Assembly (NCBI GenBank): GCA_003142095.1
Contig: PLON01000069.1
Span: 1-64,000 of the forward strand
Direction of reading: 5' to 3'
From: Acidimicrobiaceae bacterium
GTDB taxonomy: Bacteria > Actinomycetota > Acidimicrobiia > Acidimicrobiales > RAAP-2
Length of the DNA: 64,000 nucleotides
Of this stretch, positions 24,781 to 34,474 are shown one piece after another. The position numbers were made by a program, and so were the translations under genes. Each line of letters begins with the position of its first letter. The stretch's first letter is position 1. The notes below the pieces were generated by a model. That model did not search any database. It was not told where the DNA came from and saw only the letters and a program-made list of their open reading frames with translations.

Positions 24781-27678
24781 TTAACCCTTCGAGAGGGCCG
24801 TCTGGGCGGCCTGGATCTCATTGTTCATAGCCTTGACGTCTTGTTGATACAGCCCGAGGTTGCCATGCGAGAGGGCAGTCTGAGCCGCCGTATAGTCATT
24901 GGCGGCCTGGGTGAGATCGTCCGCGGCGCTGGCCTTCGTAGTGCCAGAGCCCTTCCCCGTCGTTGGCGAGATGGGAGGAGGCGTGATACCGGCCACATTC
25001 GCGCCCAGCACTGCCGCCAGTGCTCCCGCCAGCGTCGGTCTAATGCTGACGTCTTGGTTATAGACCGCGATCACGTAGCGCAGTTGAGGCATCGGGTTCG
25101 TGGAATTGGTGACGTACAGCGGTCGAATGTAGAGCACGGACGAATCGAGAGGCACCGTCAAGTTGTTGCCGAGCACGACCGACGAGCCGTGTTGGTCCAA
25201 GAGTGTGATGCTCGAGGAGACCTGGGAGGCCTGTTCGATCTCCGAATCGGCCTGCAGTGGACCGGTAACCGTCGTGCCGCGTGGGGTCTCATAGACGTTG
25301 AGTTGTCCGTAGTCGTCCGGATCACTGGTCGCGATCATGAAGGCCGTCAGGTTCTGAACCGTCGAGGAGTTGCCCGAGGGCACGTAGTCAATGGACTCGA
25401 GCAGCTGTTCATGATTGGCGTTGGGCAGCGAACCGACCTGAAAGACCGGGCTCATCGGTGAGTTCGAGGTGGACGTCACTTCGCCCGCCGCGTTCACGGT
25501 CTCGGTCTTCGCGAGCGTGCTCGAAGGCGAACCCGCGCCCGTCGTAGGAGAGATCTCCCAGCGGTCCGAGGCCGAGTAGAAGGCGCTGGCCGAGGTGATG
25601 TGATAGCGACCGAAGGTCGCCGCCTGCACCGAGAAGAGGTCTTGGGGGTAGCGCAGGTGCGTACGGATCGTCGAGGGCATGGCGCTCATGGGCAGGAACA
25701 TCGACGGAAAGGCCGAGCGGTACGCCTTGATGATGGGGTCATTGGGGTCGGCCACGTAGAACTTCATCGACCCGGTGTAGGCGTTGACGACGACCTTGAC
25801 GGAGTTGCGCGCGTAGTTGAAGCTGCTCGGCAGCCCCCCGGTACTGATGCCGAGGTTGCTCGCGTTCTCGCTGTAGGGATACTGACTGGTCGTGGTGTAC
25901 CCGTCGAGCACGTACTGGACTTCGCCGTTGGCGATGACCGCGTACGGCTGGGAGTCAAAGGAGAGGAAGGGTGCGGCCTTCTGGGCCATCTGGCGCACGT
26001 CGCGCACGAACATCACGCGACTCTTCGGCGTGATCTGATTCGAAATCAAGAAGTTGAAGTCCCCGAGGCGAAGCGCCAACGCGAAGCGCGAGAAGATCCC
26101 CCCGACCGCCACGCCGCCCGTGCTCTTGTAATGGGTCTCGACAGGGGTGCCGGCGTTCGCGCCCGAATTGACCTGGTAGTCGAGTTCGGCCTGCTTGGTG
26201 TTGGCGACCACCCAGCCGTTCAGTTTGATGCCGAAGTAGATGTCGGGCTGGGTCAAGGTCGGCATGCCGTTGCTCGACTGAGGCGGAACGTTCGAAACCA
26301 CGAAGACGGGGTTGCCGGTCGAGGGGTCGACTTGATTCGCGGCGACGACGGCCGCGCCGATGCCGTGCGTGTACTGCAGGTGCTGGTTCACCCAACTGTT
26401 GGACGGCAAATTGGCGCTATCGAGCTGGCGGGCGCCAATGAGGACGGGCGTCAGTTTTCCGTTGATGTAGTAGCGATCCACAGAAAGACTCGTGAAGTTG
26501 TAATAGGAGCGAATCGACTGACGGCGCGTCACCGTTTCGAGTGAGATGTTGTTCGACGGATCCCACAGGCGAATGTTGTTGAGAGTCGCCGCGTCAGCCT
26601 TGATCTGCGCGGCCGTGATCGACGTGGAGCTGGCGAAGGCGTGATAGCGCACGTTGTCGAGTCCGAAGGCCGCGCGGGTGGCGTCGATATTGCGCTGGAT
26701 GTAGGGCGCTTCGAGCGACTCCTGGTTGGGGCTCACCTTGAGAGCCTGGAGGAAGGTCGGGTAGAGCACGCCGATCACGAGCGCCACGAAGGCCCAGAGA
26801 CCGACGGCCACGACCGGCAGCGACCAGCCGCGCGAGCGCACGTTGTAGAGCAGGATCGCGGCCGCGGCGAGCGAGAGCCAAAAGAGAATGGTGAGCGCGG
26901 GAATACGCGCGTGGATGTCGGTGTACGTGGCGCCCTGTACGTAACCGTTGGTCGAGGTGACAAGCTCCCACTTGGCGATGAGGTACCCGGCCGCCTTCAT
27001 CAGAGCAATCGCGGCACCGATGACCGACAAGTGCGCCTTCACTCGTGGCGAGACCCGAGGGGTGACCTTCGTGGTGCGAATACCGCCGTTCAAGAAGTGA
27101 AAGCCCGTCGTCACAACGAACGCGATGATCAAGACGACGAGGAACCAGGTGATGACGAACGAGACGAAGGGCAGCGTGAAGATGTAGAAGCCGAGATCCT
27201 TGTGAAACAGGGGGTCAACCTTGTGGAAGGACTGGGCGTGAGAAAAGAGCAGGTAACTGTTCCACTGGCCCGTAGCGTCGAGCCCCGCGACGAGGCCCAT
27301 CACTAGGGCGATCGCCGCGTAGATGCGCCGGGCGTAGGGGCGAACGATGTTCTGGTAGCGCCGCACGACCTCGTCTTCGGGGTCAAAGGAGAGGTCGCGC
27401 GCGCCGAAGCGATCGGTGAGGAGCAGGTTTCCCCACATGATGAAGAAGAAGATTGCCCCGAAGGTCAGTCCCAATCCGACCTTGATCAAAAAAAGCGTGG
27501 AGAAGACGCTCGAGAGGCGCACCGAGGAGAACCACATCTCGTCGGTCCACAGCACCGCCAGGTTGCGCAGGGAGAGAAAGCCGACCAGGACGACAATGAG
27601 GATGATCCCGATCCAGAATCGCCGGGAGAGTCGTCCGAGGCGCCGCGGGCGTTGGGGAACGTCGGTGGAGCTTCGCAC
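24781..27678 (-). CDS. UPF0182 family large membrane protein
   Basis: 965 aa. About seven membrane helices fill the N-terminal third (first: FWIGIILIVVLVGFLSLRN), then a very large extracytoplasmic part with recognisable COG1615 blocks (RQSIRSYYNF, NLPSNSWVNQHLQYTHGIGA, HLRYPQDLF). A low-complexity GSGTTKASAADDL stretch precedes a C-terminal helix pair. Widespread in actinobacteria, function unknown. The start is GTG 27678. Confidence 0.92.
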   Translation of the reverse strand: MRSSTDVPQRPRRLGRLSRRFWIGIILIVVLVGFLSLRNLAVLWTDEMWFSSVRLSSVFSTLFLIKVGLGLTFGAIFFFIMWGNLLLTDRFGARDLSFDPEDEVVRRYQNIVRPYARRIYAAIALVMGLVAGLDATGQWNSYLLFSHAQSFHKVDPLFHKDLGFYIFTLPFVSFVITWFLVVLIIAFVVTTGFHFLNGGIRTTKVTPRVSPRVKAHLSVIGAAIALMKAAGYLIAKWELVTSTNGYVQGATYTDIHARIPALTILFWLSLAAAAILLYNVRSRGWSLPVVAVGLWAFVALVIGVLYPTFLQALKVSPNQESLEAPYIQRNIDATRAAFGLDNVRYHAFASSTSITAAQIKADAATLNNIRLWDPSNNISLETVTRRQSIRSYYNFTSLSVDRYYINGKLTPVLIGARQLDSANLPSNSWVNQHLQYTHGIGAAVVAANQVDPSTGNPVFVVSNVPPQSSNGMPTLTQPDIYFGIKLNGWVVANTKQAELDYQVNSGANAGTPVETHYKSTGGVAVGGIFSRFALALRLGDFNFLISNQITPKSRVMFVRDVRQMAQKAAPFLSFDSQPYAVIANGEVQYVLDGYTTTSQYPYSENASNLGISTGGLPSSFNYARNSVKVVVNAYTGSMKFYVADPNDPIIKAYRSAFPSMFLPMSAMPSTIRTHLRYPQDLFSVQAATFGRYHITSASAFYSASDRWEISPTTGAGSPSSTLAKTETVNAAGEVTSTSNSPMSPVFQVGSLPNANHEQLLESIDYVPSGNSSTVQNLTAFMIATSDPDDYGQLNVYETPRGTTVTGPLQADSEIEQASQVSSSITLLDQHGSSVVLGNNLTVPLDSSVLYIRPLYVTNSTNPMPQLRYVIAVYNQDVSIRPTLAGALAAVLGANVAGITPPPISPTTGKGSGTTKASAADDLTQAANDYTAAQTALSHGNLGLYQQDVKAMNNEIQAAQTALSKG

Positions 27679-27699
27679 AGAGACGAGCCTACGACTTAT

Positions 27700-29379
27700 T
27701 TATACGGGGATAACAGTGCAGGCGCAGCCCGCGTGCAACGGCGGGTACGGCGAACCACTGGGGAAGTTCTCTCCCGCGAGTCGCTCTCCGGCCTCGGAGT
27801 CGTGTGCGCACAGGTCGCACGGCGCGTCGTTCGGCACGGCGAAGAATCGAATCGATCGACCCTTTGACGCGGTGACGACGCCCAGGTGAAAGGCCCGACG
27901 CGCCGCGTCCGTGCAGAGTCGTTCGACGCGAGCGCCTCGCCATTCGCGATAGGCCCCGTTCACGCGCTCCGTACCGTCACCGGCCGACTCGGACAAGATG
28001 CGCTTACGAAGTGCGAGCACGATCGTGACGGCGAGGTCCGCCGCGCAGTCGTCGAGCAGTGAGGGCTCGACACTCGTCTCGGCAACGCCGCCCTCGTCGC
28101 GAGCAAACTGGACGCCCGCGTGGGCGGACAAGGCGAGAGCCTCGCTGGCGGCTTCGGCGTAGCGCGCGCGCTGGACGAGTTCGTCTTCGAGTTCGTCGGT
28201 AATCATCGCCTTCACGTTGCGAATACGTTCGAGCATGATGTTCTGATCGTCCTGCAAGACGCGCTTCACCCGACGCGTTAGAACCGCCAACGACTCGTCG
28301 AGGGCTTCGTCGCGGTGACGGAACAAAACTCCGACGGGCGTTTCGGGCTTATGCGCGGCGGCCTTCTTTGGGGCGAGCGCGGTCGCGCCGCGCTCTTCCA
28401 GGGTGGCCTTACGCAGTCGCGCGAAGATCTCGTTGACGACGTCCGTTCCCGAAGGATCATCTTCGAGCAACGATTCACCGGCGGCCGGCGCCGGAGGGGG
28501 CGTCTGGCGGCGCTTCGCCTCGGGCTTCGCTTCGTCACCACCGGTCTCGGGTGCTGATGGGGGCGCTTCGGCGGGCACTTCACGCAGCGGCGTACCGGCG
28601 AGGAGCTCCTCTTCGGTCGGCTCGGGAGCACCGGGGTGCGAGCGAAGCGCTTCGAGGGCCGCCGCGCGAGCCGCTTCGTCGGAACCGTTGATGCCGGCGA
28701 GTATGTCGTCAACTTGTTGACGCAGAGTGGTAACGAACGTGGCGAGCGAGTCACGTGCCGCGCGCAGTTGATCTATCTGCAGATGGAGGGCCTTGCGCTT
28801 TATTGCGAGGTCGTTCAAGACAGTACGACGTGCTTCGTTCGACTGCTCGACAATCGCGCGGCCTTGCTCGCGGGCACGATCGATCAGCGCTTCACCGTTC
28901 ACCTTCGCCGAATCGATCAGACGCTCGGCCGCGAGACGTGCGTCGTGGTCGATCTGGTTCGACGTGTTTTCGGCCTCGGTAATGAGAGCGGTCGCGCGTT
29001 CTTGCGCCTCAATGAGGTGGGTGGCGGAACGCTGCTGGGTCTCGGTAAAGACCTGGGCGCTGCGCTCCTGGGCTTCGACCGTCACGCGGGCGGCCTCTTC
29101 GTGGGCCGAGCGCAGAATTGACGCGCTTTGCGCCCCGAGGGCGTTGGTCAGCGTGGCCTCATCGAACGTGGGATTCTCCGCGCGGCGATGGGCCTCACTC
29201 AGTTGATCTTGCAGCTCGCGGATACGGCTTTCGAGGTGGCCCATCTCGCGGGCCGCGGCCTCAAGGTGCAGGCGAACCTCATTGGGGTCAACGCCCCCTT
29301 TGCGCAGTGTCGTGAAGGTCACCCGGGTGATTTCGCTCGACGACTGGCGCGTGGTCGAGAGTATTCGGCGGTCGTCCAT
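27700..29379 (-). CDS. DivIVA-domain coiled-coil protein with C-terminal Cys motif
   Basis: 559 aa. The N-terminal block (about 12-60: VTFTTLRKGGVDPNEVRLHL, REMGHLESRI) is a DivIVA/Wag31-type domain followed by a long Ala/Glu-rich coiled coil to about 230. Then a proline-rich linker and a second helical region. The last 39 residues contain CDLC (521-524) and LHAGCAC with H549, C552, C554, a likely zinc site. This end resembles the PPLHxxCRC tail of phage minor-head (gp7/Mu F-like) proteins. A polar scaffold role is inferred from DivIVA. Confidence 0.75.
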   Translation of the reverse strand: MDDRRILSTTRQSSSEITRVTFTTLRKGGVDPNEVRLHLEAAAREMGHLESRIRELQDQLSEAHRRAENPTFDEATLTNALGAQSASILRSAHEEAARVTVEAQERSAQVFTETQQRSATHLIEAQERATALITEAENTSNQIDHDARLAAERLIDSAKVNGEALIDRAREQGRAIVEQSNEARRTVLNDLAIKRKALHLQIDQLRAARDSLATFVTTLRQQVDDILAGINGSDEAARAAALEALRSHPGAPEPTEEELLAGTPLREVPAEAPPSAPETGGDEAKPEAKRRQTPPPAPAAGESLLEDDPSGTDVVNEIFARLRKATLEERGATALAPKKAAAHKPETPVGVLFRHRDEALDESLAVLTRRVKRVLQDDQNIMLERIRNVKAMITDELEDELVQRARYAEAASEALALSAHAGVQFARDEGGVAETSVEPSLLDDCAADLAVTIVLALRKRILSESAGDGTERVNGAYREWRGARVERLCTDAARRAFHLGVVTASKGRSIRFFAVPNDAPCDLCAHDSEAGERLAGENFPSGSPYPPLHAGCACTVIPV

Positions 29380-29417
29380 TCCTTCCAGCCTACGGGCTCG
29401 GACGTCGGAACTCGGTC

Positions 29418-30551
29418 TTAGGACGGCTTCGTAATAGGGCTTGGGTGCACGCCACCGAGCTTGCGCAGGTCGTTCAACGCCTCTTTGAGCGACGTCACGG
29501 GCAGAATCGTCAGATCCGGTTGATCGGCCGCACGTGCGGCGTCGACGTTGCCGTCACCGTCAGGCACGATGAAGTACTGGGCTCCGGCGTCGTGCACCGC
29601 AACGGCCTTCTCTTCCACGCCGCCCACCGCGCCCACCTGGCCGTTGGGCGACATCGTGCCGGTTGCCGCCACCACGTGGTCACCGGTTAACGAGCCGTGG
29701 CTCAGTTTGTTGATCAACGTCAGAGTCATCGCGAGCCCGGCCGAGGGTCCACCGATATCGGCCGTGTCGATGCTCACGGACGCCGGCAGATGATAGTGAT
29801 ACCCGTTCTCGAGCGCGATGCCGAGCCACGAGTGATCGGGACCAGTCACACCAGGGCATCCCGACTCTTCGACATCGCTCGGGACTTTGGCGGTCGCCAC
29901 GCGAAGCGTCGAGGGCGACTCGTAGGAGAGCGTGCCCGAGTTGGAGATCTTCACTTTGTCGAGGTCCAGCGTCACTTCGGTGCCGGGAGCGGCGTCGTGC
30001 AGCGTCGAGATCAATTGGCAGCCCGAGCGGATCGTCGTCGAATCGACGCCCGTAATGAGGTCACCGACCGTAAGACCGGCGCGACTCGCCGGCGAGGGCT
30101 CCACGACCGCGTTAATGATGGTGCCCGTCGGTGTTGCGGGTACGTGCCAACCAACTGCACGAAAGGCCGCGACCTCGGCCGCTTGCTTGGCGTCGCTCAT
30201 CTCGAGAAAACCCTGGGCGTCGAGTTCATTGGTCGACACACCCGGCTCCACGAGTTCGTTGGCCGGCACGACCTGCACGTGCGACTGAAAGTGCGTCAGG
30301 AACAACTGCCACTCGGATAGTGGGGCGAGATACACGTCCGTTAAGAGGATCCTTCCAGGGTGGGCATTCGTCGCGACGCCGCTGATCTTCACGAGTGGCG
30401 CGACTGGTGTGCCGTCACCGGGGGTGATGGCGTACTCGCCGGACTGGTGCGCTTCGAGAGCCAGTATTCCCAACAAGATGACGGCGACGGCAACTAAGGG
30501 AACCCAAACGCGGGGCCTCATCCTTTTCGGTGGTGGAATGGGGTCGTGCAC
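29418..30551 (-). CDS. YlbL-type PDZ and Lon-domain protease
   Basis: 377 aa. One N-terminal membrane helix (WVPLVAVAVILLGILALEA) anchors an extracytoplasmic PDZ domain (about 140-225) and a Lon-type S16 protease domain. The Ser is in DIGGPSAGLAM and the Lys in GGVEEKAVAV 45 residues later, so the Ser-Lys dyad is intact. Relatives process envelope proteins. Its start overlaps the divergent HEAT gene by six bases. Confidence 0.88.
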   Translation of the reverse strand: MHDPIPPPKRMRPRVWVPLVAVAVILLGILALEAHQSGEYAITPGDGTPVAPLVKISGVATNAHPGRILLTDVYLAPLSEWQLFLTHFQSHVQVVPANELVEPGVSTNELDAQGFLEMSDAKQAAEVAAFRAVGWHVPATPTGTIINAVVEPSPASRAGLTVGDLITGVDSTTIRSGCQLISTLHDAAPGTEVTLDLDKVKISNSGTLSYESPSTLRVATAKVPSDVEESGCPGVTGPDHSWLGIALENGYHYHLPASVSIDTADIGGPSAGLAMTLTLINKLSHGSLTGDHVVAATGTMSPNGQVGAVGGVEEKAVAVHDAGAQYFIVPDGDGNVDAARAADQPDLTILPVTSLKEALNDLRKLGGVHPSPITKPS

Positions 30552-31172
30552 AGTGATGACCCAACGCTAGTTGAGCCCCTCGATCACGAGCTCCTTCGCG
30601 CCAGTTTTCAACCGAGCGACGCGGGCCGCGCCCTGCTCGAAGGACAACTGGGCTCGAGCATCGTTCGTCACCGGGTCCTAGCGCTGCGCGGTCTCGTGCG
30701 GTTGAATCTCATGACCCTCGAACAGTGGCAACGTGTGCTGAGCGACCGCGACGCGGACGTTCGCCGCGACGCCCTCGAACAACTCGCCCACGCCCCGCTC
30801 GACAACTCCGCGGTCCTGGACACCGTCGTCGAACTGCTCGATGATCCCGACGCGCTCGTCGTAGACGCGGCCGCCTTCGCCCTCGGCGAGCACACGTACG
30901 TCCTAGGCGTCGAAAGGCTTTGCGTTGTCGCGAGTGATCACGACGACGCACGGTGTCGCGAGTCGGCCATCGCGTCGCTCGGGGCGATCGGCGACGACCG
31001 CGCCCGCGGGGTCATTCTCGCGGCCCTCAGCGACAAGGCTCCGATTCGTCGACGCGCGATCGTGGCGCTCGCGAACTACGAGGGCCCCGACATCGAAGCC
31101 GCGCTCGAAGCGGCGAGCGAGGACAAAGACTGGCAGGTCCGCTCCGCGGTCACGCAACTTCGCGACGACTAG
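30546..31172 (+). CDS. HEAT-repeat protein
   Basis: 208 aa of helical repeats, four or five HEAT/PBS-lyase-type units (e.g. DRDADVRRDALEQLAHA, CRESAIASLGAIGDD, APIRRRAIVALANY, KDWQVRSAVTQLRD). No catalytic residues. It probably mediates protein contacts. It is head-to-head with the YlbL-type protease and tail-to-tail with the MreB-like gene, whose stop it overlaps by four bases. Confidence 0.8.
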   Translation: MHSDDPTLVEPLDHELLRASFQPSDAGRALLEGQLGSSIVRHRVLALRGLVRLNLMTLEQWQRVLSDRDADVRRDALEQLAHAPLDNSAVLDTVVELLDDPDALVVDAAAFALGEHTYVLGVERLCVVASDHDDARCRESAIASLGAIGDDRARGVILAALSDKAPIRRRAIVALANYEGPDIEAALEAASEDKDWQVRSAVTQLRDD

Positions 31173-32173
31173 CGGTCCGCGCTTCGAAACAGGGCGTGCA
31201 GCGAGGCCATCTCCTCGAGGCAGGCCTGAAGTCCCTGAATGACAACGAGGTCGGACTGGGGGGCGACGTTCACTTCTACGCCGGCGCTCGTCGCTACGAG
31301 CTCGTCGAGGTCACGAATGTTCGCGTGACCACCCGCGATCGTCATGCCCCGCGCGCTGACGTCCTGGGAGAGGTCCGGCGGGGTGCCCCCGAGACACTCT
31401 TGGATCATGCGCATGGTCGTGTGCAGGATGTCGTACGCGGCGGCGTTCACGAGTTCGGCGCTGACTTCGATCTCCTTGAGTCGTCCACGATCGACGGTGC
31501 GCGCTAGAACGACCTCGGAAAGCCCCGCGGTGCGTCCGAGCGCAGAACAGAGTGTGCACTTCAACATCTCGACAACCGACGGCGCCACGACCACGCCGAG
31601 GTTGAGCCGCAGCGACGTCGCGATTGCCGTGTCGACGTCACTGCCACCGATGCGACGCGCGCCGCCCGCGACGATGCCCCCGAGGGAGACGACGGCCGCC
31701 TCGGACGCGCCCGCGCCGAGCAAGACCACCGCCGACCCGACGGGGTCTTGTACCGGCAGACCGAGACCAATGGCGGCCGCGAGTGGGGCTTCGATCAGGC
31801 TGGCTTCTCGAGCGCCGGCCTGAATGGCGGCTTGGCGAAGCGCGCGGCGCTCGATGGCCGTGGCGAGTGAGGGCACGCTCATGACCACGCGCGCGCGGCT
31901 CATTTTCGACACGCCCGCGCGGTCGAAGAGCGCCTCGATGAGTCGAGCCGTCACGTCAAAGTCGACGGTGGCGCCTTGGTTGAAGGGTCGAAAGACGATG
32001 ACGTGGCGCGCGGTGCGACCAATAAGTTCGAGGGCACCGTGACCGAGGTCTTGCACTTCGCCCGTGTTGGTGTCGATCGCGACCATCGTCGGCTCGTCAA
32101 ACAAAATCCCTCGAGAAGAAGTTGCGAGTCGCGTGTGAGAGGTGCCAATATCCAGCGCGACGTCGACAGCCAT
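31169..32173 (-). CDS. Divergent MreB-like actin homologue
   Basis: 334 aa from ATG 32173 (MAVDVALDIGTSHTRLA); the longer open frame upstream is not protein-like. Phosphate-1 loop DIGTSHTRLA, the block IEAPLAAAIGLGLPV and IAGGHANIRDLDEL correspond to MreB's nucleotide pocket and C-terminal signature, but many core residues differ. No MreC/MreD neighbours. Either a second MreB paralogue or a Hsp70/actin-fold regulator. ATP binding is likely; cell-shape function is uncertain. Confidence 0.75.
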   Translation of the reverse strand: MAVDVALDIGTSHTRLATSSRGILFDEPTMVAIDTNTGEVQDLGHGALELIGRTARHVIVFRPFNQGATVDFDVTARLIEALFDRAGVSKMSRARVVMSVPSLATAIERRALRQAAIQAGAREASLIEAPLAAAIGLGLPVQDPVGSAVVLLGAGASEAAVVSLGGIVAGGARRIGGSDVDTAIATSLRLNLGVVVAPSVVEMLKCTLCSALGRTAGLSEVVLARTVDRGRLKEIEVSAELVNAAAYDILHTTMRMIQECLGGTPPDLSQDVSARGMTIAGGHANIRDLDELVATSAGVEVNVAPQSDLVVIQGLQACLEEMASLHALFRSADR

Positions 32174-32230
32174 AGGTAACAATGTTAGGGCGATGCACCC
32201 AATTGGCCTTTCATTACTAGCCTTTCTCAA

Positions 32231-33325
32231 GTGACTGAGTGGAATTGGAGAGAATTGTGGCGTCGTCGGCGCCGGGTGAGACCTCCGGCCGAAACCCGCC
32301 ACTGGGTCCATCCGAGCGAGCTGCCGAGCTTCGAAAACCTCGAAACCACGACGACCGCTCGTCCGCACGTTGTCACCCCGCGTGTGGTCATCATCTTGAT
32401 GGCTGTTTTGCTGGTCGCGGGGGGAATCGTCCTTCTGGTAAACCGCGGCGCCGGAACGCCGAACCCCGACTCACCAGCCCATTTGGCAAAGACGCTCACC
32501 CAACTTCCGGCGTCGAGCCGTGACGCCGCCGCCGACACCGTGGAACTCACCATCACCACGGGCGCCGTCAAAACCAAGGTCACCGCGCTGGTTCTCCCCC
32601 ACGACTTCGCCGTCACCACGACGGTCATTCCGATCACCGCCGTTATCACGGGCTCTACGGCCACAAAGTCCAACTTTGGAGTCACGTTGGAGGGCCGCGA
32701 CAACGTCATGAGCTTTTCCATCGTCCACCTCAGTGTGCCGATCCCTCCCTCGAAACTCGACCCCATGCCGGCGAGCGCCGCGGTCGTCGCCATCGCTCCG
32801 ATCATCAAAGGTTCGTTGAAGTCGCCCGAATACGACTGGACAATGACGACCCTCGGTGACCCGACCAACAACGCGCAAGGCGTCGTTCACTACCTTGCAA
32901 CGAAGTCCAATTCGAGCCTGTCGGACTACGTCGACGCCATTGCCGTCGACTCAACTGACCATGTCGTGGCCGTCCTCTCCTCGCGGCACTTCTGGTACTC
33001 GGCGCAGTTCGTCGCTCAGGTGGCCGAGGTCGTCGCCACGGGACACGGCTGTCACGCCGACCTCGGTATCAAAGGGACGACCGAACAGGGCGGCGGCGTT
33101 CTGATCACGAAGATTGTGCGCTACAGCTCCGCGGCCCACGCGGGGTTGAAAGTCGGCGAGGTCATTACCGCGTGGAACGGCACCGATCTCGACTCGTGGA
33201 ACCAACTCGTCTCGACGCTCTACCTCACCCCGGCCTACACCCACGCGGTGTTGACGTATGCCGTAAAAACGGCGGTGCACCACGTGAACGTCACGCTGGG
33301 CTGTCCCTCTAAGTTGGTGCCGTGA
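32231..33325 (+). CDS. Membrane-anchored PDZ protein
   Basis: 364 aa. An Arg-rich cytoplasmic N-terminus (LWRRRRRVRPPAE), one membrane helix (VVIILMAVLLVAGGIVLLV), a beta-rich domain with trypsin-like spacing but no visible His-Asp-Ser triad, and a C-terminal PDZ domain (SSAAHAGLKVGEVITAWNG). It looks like a HtrA-type scaffold that has lost peptidase residues. It starts at GTG 32231 and overlaps the next gene by four bases (GTGA), so both are coupled. Confidence 0.7.
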   Translation: MTEWNWRELWRRRRRVRPPAETRHWVHPSELPSFENLETTTTARPHVVTPRVVIILMAVLLVAGGIVLLVNRGAGTPNPDSPAHLAKTLTQLPASSRDAAADTVELTITTGAVKTKVTALVLPHDFAVTTTVIPITAVITGSTATKSNFGVTLEGRDNVMSFSIVHLSVPIPPSKLDPMPASAAVVAIAPIIKGSLKSPEYDWTMTTLGDPTNNAQGVVHYLATKSNSSLSDYVDAIAVDSTDHVVAVLSSRHFWYSAQFVAQVAEVVATGHGCHADLGIKGTTEQGGGVLITKIVRYSSAAHAGLKVGEVITAWNGTDLDSWNQLVSTLYLTPAYTHAVLTYAVKTAVHHVNVTLGCPSKLVP

Positions 33326-34461
33326 CGACCAATCCCTTCGGCGACATGTTCGGCGACATCTTTTCCATGCTGAGCCAGCAAGGCCCCGACGCGTGGTACC
33401 AAACGGCCTCGCAACTCGCGCTCAACATCGCGCGCGGCGAGGACGGTGACCCCAATCCCCTACCCATTGAACGTCAGCGCCTCGAAGAACTCGCGCCCCT
33501 CGTCGGGCGACACGTCGACGCCCTTTTCGGTGTGTCGAGCGAAGCGACGCTCGTGGCGGTCAATCGATCGGCCCTCACCGTGGCTGCCCTCGAACAGTGG
33601 CGTCCCCTCATGGAACCGATGATGACCTCGTCGACCTCGACGTCGCCCGCACCGATCGCCGACGACGAACTTGACGTGCAAGACAATCAACTGCTCGCTC
33701 AGATCTCGTCAACGATCGGTCCACTCTTCGCCGGGTTTCAAATGGGCTCGGTCGCCGGGCACTTCTCCGAGCGCGCCTGGTCGCTCGCGGTGTTGCCGTT
33801 ACCCCGACGCAACGACCAACGCCTGCTCGTCGTCAATAATCTCACCAACTTCGCGAACGCCTGGTCGCTCGAGCACGATGAGGTCTACGTCTTCGCTCTC
33901 GCCCAGGAGTTTGTGGCGTCACTGGTTCTCACCCAACCGGGCACGAGCGACGCGCTGCGCGCGCTCTTAATTGACACCGTCAACGAATCCAGTGCCCTGC
34001 AGGGCGACCTCATGGGACGCTTGCAGAGTTTGATGGAATCGGGCGACATCAACGAGATGATGAACGACCCCGCGTCGTTGCTCGACAGTATCTCGATACC
34101 CGAAGAGACCAACGCCACGCGCGCCATCAACGCGGCCACGAGTGTTCTGCTCGCCTTCTTCACCGCCGCAGCCGCGGACATCACCGAGACGCTGCTCGGC
34201 CCGCGTCCGGCACTCATGGAGGCGTACGCGCGACACCGTCGCAGCGACGCGCGCGGTGAAGACGCGGCCGCCGCACTCTTTGGTATCTCGACGCAGGGAC
34301 CGCACCACGACGCCGCGACCGCGTTCGTCGCGACATTAGTGGCCGAGCACTCGCTCAGCGTGTTTGGCGCGTTGTTGCGCGTCGATGGACTGCCGAGCGC
34401 GAGCGAACTAGAGAATCCTCAGGCGTGGTACGAACGAGTCACGACCTCGCCACTCGCCTAA
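33322..34461 (+). CDS. DUF2342-type protein without the zinc motif
   Basis: 379 aa. The order of blocks (ERQRLEELAPLVGRHVDALFG, then IGPLFAGFQMGSVAGHFSER, then VVNNLTNFANAWSL) matches the DUF2342 zinc-dependent metalloprotease family. At the place of HExxH the sequence reads AQEFV (194-198): both histidines are replaced. The protein is therefore probably not a protease and may be a binding or regulatory paralogue. Translation is coupled to the PDZ gene upstream. Confidence 0.75.
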   Translation: MTTNPFGDMFGDIFSMLSQQGPDAWYQTASQLALNIARGEDGDPNPLPIERQRLEELAPLVGRHVDALFGVSSEATLVAVNRSALTVAALEQWRPLMEPMMTSSTSTSPAPIADDELDVQDNQLLAQISSTIGPLFAGFQMGSVAGHFSERAWSLAVLPLPRRNDQRLLVVNNLTNFANAWSLEHDEVYVFALAQEFVASLVLTQPGTSDALRALLIDTVNESSALQGDLMGRLQSLMESGDINEMMNDPASLLDSISIPEETNATRAINAATSVLLAFFTAAAADITETLLGPRPALMEAYARHRRSDARGEDAAAALFGISTQGPHHDAATAFVATLVAEHSLSVFGALLRVDGLPSASELENPQAWYERVTTSPLA

Positions 34462-34474
34462 ACGCCGAGCGCCT

